Shown here: in pieces, positions 1 to 5,000 of the stretch | Position numbering within the stretch: position 1 is the first letter of the stretch | Layout: every line of letters starts with the position of its first letter | From: Victivallales bacterium | GTDB lineage: Bacteria; Verrucomicrobiota; Lentisphaeria; Oligosphaerales; Oligosphaeraceae | NCBI GenBank assembly: GCA_017615955.1 | Contig: JAFZZD010000341.1 | Span: 1-5,000 of the forward strand | Reading direction: 5' to 3' | DNA length: 5,000 nucleotides | Translations under genes and position numbers: made by a program | The notes under the pieces: generated by a model | Databases searched by the model: none | The model's input: only the letters and a program-made list of their open reading frames with translations | Told to the model about the DNA's origin: nothing

Positions 1-11
1 CCGCATAAATA

Positions 12-1142
12 TCATGCCTTGGTCCAGATGTTCTTGGCGTTCAGGGACCAGCCTGGCTCGCTGACCTGGGTTGCCTTGTTGGCCCAGCCACTGTTGATGC
101 GGGCCATGGTGGCGTCCCACGAACGCACGCCGCTGAGTGAATCAGGAGCCTCCACGTTGCAGGCGCCCACCGCCGCCGCAAAGAGGCCTGCCTCTTCCAG
201 CTTGCAGTTGCGCAGCATTGCGCTGAGGAAGCCCCCTATGCTGGAATCGCCTGCGCCTGTAGCACCCATGAACTTGTCTGGATTGAAAGTGGGGAACAGC
301 ATACGGCGTGAGGTCCAGTCCGCCACGCATTCTGGCGCACCTGCCCCCATGCGTGCAAAGCGTTCCGCAGCGGCGGTCTGTATGTACATTCCGCGCTGTC
401 CCAGCTTGATGGCGACCACAGCGGCGCCAAAGCCAATCAACTCGTCGCCCAGTTTCTCCAGTTCCTGGACGCCGATGTTGTCACCGTCACCAAAACGCTC
501 CGGCATCATCATGTACAGCAATTCGTCCGCACTGGGCATAAAGACATCGGTGTATGGCAGCACCTTGGAGAGCAGCTTCTTCCAGTCCACCTTGCCAGCG
601 GGGCCGTTTGGATCAGGCATGCCTGGGTCCATGGAGGTGGTGATGCCCATGTCGTGCACAGTCTTGTACATGCGTATCAATTCGGCTCCTTCGTTCTCGT
701 AGGTCTTGGCCATGAAGCAAGGATAGCCAAAGTGGAAAAGCTGCACATCCTTCAGTTCAGCCATATTCAGGTCATCGGTGCAATATGTGGCATTTGCGCC
801 TGGGCAATGCAGGAAAATCCTGTCCGTACCTGGGATGTTGATGACCATGGTGTATGATGTGGCGCTGCCCTTTGAGATAGTCATGCCTTCCGCCAGAGAT
901 GCGTCTCTTGTCTTGACAATATTTAGAATGGTCTTGCCGAAGTCATCGTCTCCGACCTTGCCCATCAACTTTGTAGGCGTGCCAAGAATGTGCATTGTCA
1001 TGCCAGTGTTCGAGACTGCACCACCTGTGGCCATGAGAGGTGCGCCCACCTCGAAAAGATGGCCTGGTATCAAGTCAAAGTGATGATCTATGGCAGGAAT
1101 TATGTCCAGACAAATATGTCCCGCTACAACTGCTTTCTTCAT
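12..1142 (-). CDS. PfkB/ribokinase-family carbohydrate kinase
   Basis: Predicted cytoplasmic kinase of 376 residues that transfers phosphate from ATP to a sugar or nucleoside hydroxyl; the substrate cannot be read from the sequence. Visible family marks are the N-terminal substrate-side motif GGAVSNTG (40-47), GKVGDDDFG (61-69), a SMDPGMPDPNG stretch (170-180) after the central sheet, PSADE (203-207) at the usual N-x-x-E site, KLGQRG (246-251), and the anion-hole/catalytic motif GATGAGDS (293-300) with Asp299 as the expected base. The residues before GAGD are Gly-Ala where the family normally has Asp/Asn-Thr. The start at 1142 is preferred because the first beta strand (AVVAGH) begins at once and a purine-rich GAGAGAAAG lies upstream. 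A second in-frame ATG at 1157 would add five residues and has no ribosome site. It follows mreC by 56 bases. The family is certain; ribokinase, fructokinase, adenosine kinase-like and other specificities stay open. Confidence 0.9.
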   Translation of the reverse strand: MKKAVVAGHICLDIIPAIDHHFDLIPGHLFEVGAPLMATGGAVSNTGMTMHILGTPTKLMGKVGDDDFGKTILNIVKTRDASLAEGMTISKGSATSYTMVINIPGTDRIFLHCPGANATYCTDDLNMAELKDVQLFHFGYPCFMAKTYENEGAELIRMYKTVHDMGITTSMDPGMPDPNGPAGKVDWKKLLSKVLPYTDVFMPSADELLYMMMPERFGDGDNIGVQELEKLGDELIGFGAAVVAIKLGQRGMYIQTAAAERFARMGAGAPECVADWTSRRMLFPTFNPDKFMGATGAGDSSIGGFLSAMLRNCKLEEAGLFAAAVGACNVEAPDSLSGVRSWDATMARINSGWANKATQVSEPGWSLNAKNIWTKA

Positions 1143-1182
1143 TTTTCTTTCTCTCATTGAAAATGTGTTGTCTTTATTTTCT

Positions 1183-1188
1183 ATTATA
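1183..1188 (-). promoter_or_regulatory. possible -10 box for the sugar kinase gene
   Basis: The minus strand reads a perfect TATAAT here, about 40 bases before the kinase start, inside an AT-rich 56-base gap after mreC. No good -35 box is found 16 to 18 bases upstream; the best hexamers lie in the end of mreC and match poorly. The AT-rich context makes a chance match plausible. If real, it would let the kinase be expressed apart from rph-mreC. Confidence 0.25.
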
Positions 1189-1198
1189 AAACTATCCT

Positions 1199-2005
1199 TT
1201 ATTTGCTTGAGCGAACCAGGACTGACACGAATTTTATCCAGCGCAGATCCGCGTTCAGAGCCACGTTGGCGGCCCTCCTTGCATCGTCCACCAGATATGC
1301 TTTGCCACGAATAACGCCTATTGGCAGGCCGCCTGGCAATTCGCCGCCAAGTCCACTGGTAGCGACAGTTGCACCTTCCTGGATGATAGCGTGCTTTGGC
1401 AGAAAATCCACCACGGCGGAGATATTGTCTCCAGAAGGCTGGCCATTGCCCTTGAGGACGCCCACATAGACATTGTCGCCGCTGAAGACATACACGCTTA
1501 CAGAGCAGGCGGGATTTGCCAAAGTCTCCACGGTTGCACTGCGCCTGAAGACCTGTCCTACCCTGCCTGCCAGAAAAGAACCGAAGAGTACAGGTGCGCC
1601 TTCCACAAGACCATCCGCCTCGCCCAGCCCGATTCTGAAGTTCCAATTCCATGTTGCAGGGTCGCGCATAACCATCTCCCCCCGCAATGCAGTCCAGTCC
1701 TTGACTTCAGGCAATTTCAGCATAGCCCTAAGTTGCCTGTTCTCCTCCTGCACCTTGTCCAGTTCTGCGATACGCACTTCCAATTGCTGGAGGCGTATTT
1801 CGTTTTCCTGCAATTCATCAAGCCTGTTGGAATGGAAAATATTCTCCCACAGCAGCGAGATAAAATTGTTAACTGACCTGGTTCCCTTGGCAAAAGGTGC
1901 AATCATGCCCGAGGCCATGCGCCGCCCCAGCGTACTGATGCCAAGCAGCAACAGTACCAGCAACAGTACAATGCACCATGTTTTGTTGCCTTTAGAGAAT
2001 TGCAT
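1199..2005 (-). CDS. mreC: rod shape-determining protein MreC
   Basis: MreC is the bitopic inner-membrane protein of the elongasome; its periplasmic domain binds and activates the PBP2/RodA cell-wall synthesis machinery with MreB and MreD. The 268-residue product shows the family order: a short cytoplasmic start, one membrane helix (about 9-27), a coiled coil (about 60-98, ending ENRQLRAMLKLP), then the two-lobed beta domain with MRDPATWNW (113-121), LAGRVGQV (145-152) and the hallmark TSGLGGELPGGLPIG (216-230). It ends soon after the core domain without the proline-rich tail of some homologues. The ATG at 2005 begins two bases after the rph stop. A TTG at 2011, overlapping that stop, would add two residues. 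Coupled translation from rph is likely because no strong ribosome site is seen. No mreD or mreB is adjacent; a sugar kinase follows instead. Confidence 0.94.
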   Translation of the reverse strand: MQFSKGNKTWCIVLLLVLLLLGISTLGRRMASGMIAPFAKGTRSVNNFISLLWENIFHSNRLDELQENEIRLQQLEVRIAELDKVQEENRQLRAMLKLPEVKDWTALRGEMVMRDPATWNWNFRIGLGEADGLVEGAPVLFGSFLAGRVGQVFRRSATVETLANPACSVSVYVFSGDNVYVGVLKGNGQPSGDNISAVVDFLPKHAIIQEGATVATSGLGGELPGGLPIGVIRGKAYLVDDARRAANVALNADLRWIKFVSVLVRSSK

Positions 2006-2007
2006 TA

Positions 2008-2739
2008 TCAAGCCAATGCCTTAGCCTGCAAAGCGAAAATCTGTTTCAACCCCTTGCGTGCCTTGGACAGCAGTTCCGCCAGTTCCGCATCGTCAAAAGT
2101 GGCCTCTTCGCCGCTGCCCTGGAGTTCCACGAAGCGTCCCGTGTCGGTCATGACCACGTTCATATCGACTTCGGCGGCGGAATCCTCCTCGTAGCACAGG
2201 TCCAGCATGGGCTTGCCACCGACGATGCCAACACTGACCGCCGCCACCTTTGCGATGACTGGATTCTCGGCAAGTTTCCCGCTGGCAACCAGCCTGGAGG
2301 CAGCCAGTTGCAATGCCAGGCTTGCGCCAGTTATGGAGGCGCATCTGGTACCGCCATCCGCGTCAATCACATCGCAATCCACATGCAAAGTCATTCCAGG
2401 CAGTTTTGACAAATCCACAACTGCGCGGAGGGAGCGGCCTACAAGCCTCTGTATTTCCGCTGTGCGGCCAGACACCTTGCCCCGCGTGGATTCCCGTTCG
2501 CCCCTGGTGCCCGTTGCGGAAGGCAGCATCTGGTATTCGGCGGTAATCCAGCCGCCAGGCACATTCTGCTCCTTCATCCACCTTGGAACGGCCTCCTCCA
2601 GGCTAACCGAGCATATCACCCTTGTATTGCCGCTGATTGCCAGCACCGAGGCCAGTGGATGCTTCTGGAAATCCAGGACAAAGTCCCACTTCCTCAACTG
2701 GTCCACCCTGCGCCCGTCTTTGCGTTTTGAATTTGCCAT
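2008..2739 (-). CDS. rph: ribonuclease PH (tRNA nucleotidyltransferase)
   Basis: RNase PH is a phosphorolytic 3'-to-5' exoribonuclease that trims tRNA precursors and other RNA ends, using phosphate and releasing nucleoside diphosphates; it works in the cytoplasm as a hexameric ring of dimers. The 243-residue product has the usual full length and lines up with the E. coli enzyme along its whole length: GWITAEYQMLP (63-73), phosphate-binding GRTAEIQRL (91-99, Arg92), CDVIDADGGTR (122-132), VAAVSVGIV (165-173) and the metal/catalytic segment around DLCYEEDSAAEVDMN (180-194), with Asp180 and Asp186 at the catalytic aspartate positions. All key residues are kept. There is no extra C-terminal domain such as the RdgB/Ham1 fusion found in some bacteria. 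The ATG start is supported by a strong AGAGAGGT ribosome site (2743-2750). It is the first gene of the minus-strand group and runs directly into mreC. Confidence 0.97.
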   Translation of the reverse strand: MANSKRKDGRRVDQLRKWDFVLDFQKHPLASVLAISGNTRVICSVSLEEAVPRWMKEQNVPGGWITAEYQMLPSATGTRGERESTRGKVSGRTAEIQRLVGRSLRAVVDLSKLPGMTLHVDCDVIDADGGTRCASITGASLALQLAASRLVASGKLAENPVIAKVAAVSVGIVGGKPMLDLCYEEDSAAEVDMNVVMTDTGRFVELQGSGEEATFDDAELAELLSKARKGLKQIFALQAKALA

Positions 2740-2742
2740 ATT

Positions 2743-2750
2743 ACCTCTCT
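2743..2750 (-). promoter_or_regulatory. ribosome binding site of rph
   Basis: The minus strand reads AGAGAGGT, with the GAGG core four bases before the rph ATG. It is the strongest Shine-Dalgarno match in the window and fixes the rph start at 2739. Confidence 0.7.
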
Positions 2751-2766
2751 GCTTTATGTTATTGCA

Positions 2767-2796
2767 TTTTTACAGACAGTGCATAATTTGTTGCAA
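2767..2796 (-). promoter_or_regulatory. candidate sigma70-type promoter for rph-mreC
   Basis: On the minus strand TTGCAA (2791-2796) is followed after 18 bases by TAAAAA (2767-2772), each matching four of six consensus positions. The predicted transcript would start near 2760, leaving a short leader before the rph ribosome site. The match is weak. It is proposed because rph is the first gene of its group and this 74-base divergent gap is the only non-coding DNA upstream of it. The remainder of the gap shows no clear plus-strand promoter for the lipoprotein gene. Confidence 0.25.
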
Positions 2797-2813
2797 TTCG
2801 GGAACTTTTCCAG

Positions 2814-3854
2814 TTGATACATCATATTTACATAATTTCATTGTTGCTGTGCCTGCTTCTGGCAGGCTGCGGGAAGGCGAAGGCGCCTGACTTTGACAGC
2901 CACCAGTCCGAGCTTGTACTAAAGGCATGCGAGGCGATTGCGGAAGGCAAAGACCAGGATGCAATGAATGTGCTCAATGAATTGCGGCAATATCCTGCTA
3001 CCGCCAGCTTCGTGGAGGAAGCGCAGCTTGCCATAAGAAGGCACTACAATTCAGGTCAAATCAACCATACGCTGCAAACTGGCGACCTGAAGAAACTGAA
3101 GCAATTCCTGATTGAGGCTGAGAAACAGGGGATGCTCTCCAGCGAGATGCTACTTAACAGCGACATGCCCGATGCATTGGAGGCGCTGATGCTGTTTTGC
3201 GCCAAGATGCCCTGGGAGAATTCAAGCAGCCTTCAGAATGCGATGGCACAGCTGGCGCCATTCGTTGAGCCTCTTTCCGCCACAGAGGCGTTCCGCCAAT
3301 TCTACGCAGAACAGCAGTCCTTGCTGAAGAAAATGGAGCAGGAGGAATTGCAGGCGAAAATAGACAAATGCCTGACAACCTTGGACAAGGCGGCTGCCAC
3401 GAATGATGCGAAAAACTGGCTTGAGGCGCATAACGAACTGCATAAACTCAAGCAGGACCATCCCCTTTTCAAGTACGAAATGCAGCTGGGTAAAAAAATG
3501 CCTGACCCGCATCCAGACTGGGCGTCATACGCCATTGCGCTCATGGGAAACTGGAAACGGCTGGATGACAAGCAGCGCAAAACTGCACTGGATGCCATGG
3601 AAGGGGCACCAGTGAATCTTTGCAGCAATATCCTTATCGCGATACGCAGCAACACGGAGGAGGCACTGCGTGCACACCAGGCTGCAATGGAGCAGCTTGG
3701 GCTGCCTCTCTCAAACGACGTGCTCATGTCATATATGGGCAGTATGGACATAAAATATACCGACAAAGGCGGAACACATTCCCCTTGCCTCGGTCTAAAA
3801 GAATTATTTGCGATTTTTAGTTCCATAAACATAAACCCTAAAACAGAAAGGTAG
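2814..3854 (+). CDS. uncharacterised lipoprotein, mostly helical
   Basis: I do not recognise a family for this 346-residue protein. Its N-terminus is a lipoprotein signal: a short start, a hydrophobic run (5-18) and lipobox LAGC with Cys19 as the lipidated residue. Gly20 follows instead of Asp, which by the Lol sorting rule would favour the outer membrane, periplasm-facing. The rest looks alpha-helical, rich in Leu, Ala, Glu and Lys, with charged helix pairs around 30-75 and 160-225 that resemble each other (possible TPR-like repeat). There are no catalytic motifs that I can see. No ATG precedes the signal peptide; TTG at 2814 is the only reasonable start that keeps it, with a weak GGGAA at 2800-2804. 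The first in-frame ATG, at residue 51, would lose the lipobox. The stop lies four bases before the prolyl isomerase gene, so the two are probably co-transcribed and may act together at the envelope; that link is inference. Confidence 0.8.
   Translation: MIHHIYIISLLLCLLLAGCGKAKAPDFDSHQSELVLKACEAIAEGKDQDAMNVLNELRQYPATASFVEEAQLAIRRHYNSGQINHTLQTGDLKKLKQFLIEAEKQGMLSSEMLLNSDMPDALEALMLFCAKMPWENSSSLQNAMAQLAPFVEPLSATEAFRQFYAEQQSLLKKMEQEELQAKIDKCLTTLDKAAATNDAKNWLEAHNELHKLKQDHPLFKYEMQLGKKMPDPHPDWASYAIALMGNWKRLDDKQRKTALDAMEGAPVNLCSNILIAIRSNTEEALRAHQAAMEQLGLPLSNDVLMSYMGSMDIKYTDKGGTHSPCLGLKELFAIFSSININPKTER
3845..3851 (+). promoter_or_regulatory. ribosome binding site of the prolyl isomerase gene
   Basis: AGAAAGG lies seven bases before the ATG at 3859 and overlaps the last codons of the lipoprotein gene. 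It supports the chosen start and allows the isomerase to be translated independently of the upstream gene. Confidence 0.6.
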
Positions 3855-3858
3855 AAAA

Positions 3859-4905
3859 ATGAGTTTCAAGAAGTTTCTAGTGCTTGCCGCAATAGCTGCG
3901 GCAATGCCATTCGCAATGGCTGATGAAGCCAAGAAGCCAGAGGTCAAGGAAGCGCCCAAGGCGGAGGCACCAGCTCAGCCCAAGGTAGATGAAGCGGCAA
4001 TAGACAAGATGCTGGCAGCGATTCCAGAAGTTGCCGCGACATACGAAGGCGGCAAGGTGACTGGCAAGGAAATTCGCGATTTTCTGCGTCCGCAGATCAT
4101 CGAGGCCGCAAAGGCGGGTCATGCGATAACCCCAGAACAACTGCTCGGAGCGGCGGCAAACTATGCAAACCAGGTGATGCTTCAGAACTTGCTGGCAACG
4201 GAGGCCAAGTCCAAGGGCTTCAAGCCAGACATGGAAGCAGCGAAAAAGCAGTTTGAGGAAATCAAGGCCGCCAATGGCGCGGAGAATGTCCAGAAGATGA
4301 TCAAGACCATGGGCATGACAGAAGAGGCACTGATGGCAAAGCTGGCCGAAAGCGCAATGATAGAGGCGTTCTTCCAGTCACAGGTTAAAGTTGAAGAAAA
4401 CGCGGCAAAGAAGTTCTACGATGAGAATCCGCAGCATTTCACCACCTACAGTGCCTCGCATATTCTGTCCATATTCCCAGGAGCGCAGGAAGGCAAGCAG
4501 CCCACAGCCGAGGAAGACAAGGCAACTCTGGAGAAATTGCAGAAAGCGCAGAAGGAACTGGCGGCAGGCAAGGATTTCGCAGAGGTTGCAAAGACACATA
4601 GCGACTGCCCATCCAAGGAAAAGGGCGGCGACCTGGGCACTTTTGCGCCAGGCCAGATGGTGCCTGAATTCGAGGAGGCTCTCAAGAAGATGAAAGCAGG
4701 TGAAATCAGCCAGCCAGTCAAGACGCAATTTGGCTACCATATCATCAAGGCAGGTGAAACCAAAGTCGCCTCCTTCGATGAAGTGAAAGACAGCATCAAC
4801 CAGCATTTGCAGGGCCAGGAAATCAACAAGGTCGCCAAGCAGGTCATTGACAAGATAATTGCCGATAAGAAGGCAAAGGTCCTCATCGAGCTACCAAAGA
4901 AATAA
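3859..4905 (+). CDS. periplasmic peptidyl-prolyl isomerase, SurA/PpiC (parvulin) type
   Basis: Predicted secreted folding factor that catalyses cis-trans isomerisation of Xaa-Pro bonds and probably chaperones exported proteins in the periplasm. The 348-residue product starts with a Sec signal peptide (KK at 4-5, hydrophobic 6-18, cleavage after Ala21 in AMA). A Lys/Ala/Pro/Glu-rich linker follows (22-45), then a helical SurA/PrsA-like chaperone region (about 46-185), one parvulin domain (about 195-300) and a helical C-terminal segment (305-348). The parvulin active-site residues are all present: ASHIL with His201, HSDCPS with Cys250, GGDLGTF (256-262), GQMVPEF (265-271) and QFGYHII with His294, very close to E. 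coli PpiC. With one rotamase domain it is smaller than classical SurA, so neither surA nor prsA is assigned as symbol. There is no lipobox, so it should be soluble. It is second in a two-gene unit after the lipoprotein. Confidence 0.93.
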   Translation: MSFKKFLVLAAIAAAMPFAMADEAKKPEVKEAPKAEAPAQPKVDEAAIDKMLAAIPEVAATYEGGKVTGKEIRDFLRPQIIEAAKAGHAITPEQLLGAAANYANQVMLQNLLATEAKSKGFKPDMEAAKKQFEEIKAANGAENVQKMIKTMGMTEEALMAKLAESAMIEAFFQSQVKVEENAAKKFYDENPQHFTTYSASHILSIFPGAQEGKQPTAEEDKATLEKLQKAQKELAAGKDFAEVAKTHSDCPSKEKGGDLGTFAPGQMVPEFEEALKKMKAGEISQPVKTQFGYHIIKAGETKVASFDEVKDSINQHLQGQEINKVAKQVIDKIIADKKAKVLIELPKK

Positions 4906-4918
4906 TACACTACAATGC

Positions 4919-4937
4919 GCGCCCCGAAGTGGGGCGC
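4919..4937 (+). terminator. GC-rich hairpin after the prolyl isomerase gene, likely terminator
   Basis: A perfect seven-base-pair stem, GCGCCCC pairing with GGGGCGC, encloses the five-base loop GAAGT, 13 bases after the stop codon. The position suits transcription termination, but the bases that follow (ACTCAAATTG) are not a T-run. It may therefore be an imperfect intrinsic terminator, or serve mainly to protect the mRNA 3' end. Confidence 0.5.
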
Positions 4938-4959
4938 ACTCAAATTGCCCTGGCGAAAA

Positions 4960-4988
4960 CTGACGCTGGGGAATAACTTGGTTATATT
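4960..4988 (+). promoter_or_regulatory. candidate sigma70-type promoter for a gene beyond the window
   Basis: CTGACG (4960-4965, four of six to the -35 consensus) is followed after 17 bases by TATATT (4983-4988, five of six to the -10 consensus). It lies after the hairpin, in non-coding DNA running to the window end, which is where the start signal of a following plus-strand gene would be expected. No coding start is seen before base 5000. Confidence 0.35.
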
Positions 4989-5000
4989 GAAAACATCTGC

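Noticed and set aside
19..702. Open frame of 227 codons on the plus strand opposite the sugar kinase
   Set aside because: It is antisense to a well-supported gene, has no ribosome site or family features, and its Ser/Pro-rich translation is typical of a complementary-strand shadow.
1143..1652. N-terminal extension of the sugar kinase reading frame by 170 residues
   Set aside because: The frame stays open across mreC, but the translation is Arg/Cys-rich and unlike any PfkB start. The kinase fold begins right after the ATG at 1142, and mreC is clearly the coding frame here.
1473..2024. Open frame of 183 codons on the plus strand opposite mreC
   Set aside because: It is a Ser/Thr-rich antisense shadow; MreC on the other strand carries all the family motifs.
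2207..2890. Open frame of 227 codons on the plus strand opposite rph, running into the lipoprotein start
   Set aside because: It overlaps rph and the lipoprotein gene in the wrong frame, has no recognisable domain, and conflicts with two better-supported genes.
3795..3820. Inverted repeat CTAAAA/TTTTAG near the end of the lipoprotein gene as a terminator
   Set aside because: The stem is short, AT-only apart from its ends, and has a 14-base loop inside coding sequence, so it would be very weak and would separate two closely spaced genes.
3302..3832. Open frame of 176 codons on the minus strand inside the lipoprotein gene
   Set aside because: The translation is Cys/Ser-rich and without domains. 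The plus-strand frame has a signal peptide, a coherent helical protein and operon spacing.
4919..4937. Hairpin as part of a repeat family or CRISPR-like element
   Set aside because: It occurs once in the window with no second copy or regular spacing, and a terminator-like role fits its position better.

Overview
The window carries five complete protein genes in a compact, roughly 50% GC bacterial stretch, arranged as two divergent groups. A lipoprotein with a clean lipobox, a secreted parvulin-type peptidyl-prolyl isomerase and the cell-shape protein MreC indicate a rod-type Gram-negative (two-membrane) bacterium. The gene mix and the style of the sugar kinase would fit the Planctomycetes-Verrucomicrobia-Lentisphaerae group, but that placement is an impression from protein style and was not tested.

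Left group, minus strand, read from right to left: RNase PH (rph, 2008-2739), MreC (mreC, 1199-2005) and a PfkB-family sugar kinase (12-1142). rph and mreC are separated by only two bases and are probably co-transcribed and translationally coupled. The kinase follows after a 56-base AT-rich gap that contains a perfect TATAAT, so it may be read through, have its own promoter, or both.

Right group, plus strand: an unrecognised lipoprotein with a TTG start (2814-3854), followed four bases later by a SurA/PpiC-like periplasmic prolyl isomerase (3859-4905). This looks like a two-gene envelope operon, closed by a GC-rich hairpin at 4919-4937. A promoter-like pair at 4960-4988 points to another plus-strand gene beyond the window.

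The groups diverge from a 74-base region (2740-2813) that must hold the start signals for both. Functionally the window combines RNA 3'-end processing (RNase PH), cell-wall elongation (MreC), sugar phosphorylation, and envelope protein folding plus a lipoprotein. I found no mobile element, CRISPR array, tRNA or rRNA, and no convincing new multi-gene system. The most open question is the lipoprotein and why it is paired with the isomerase.
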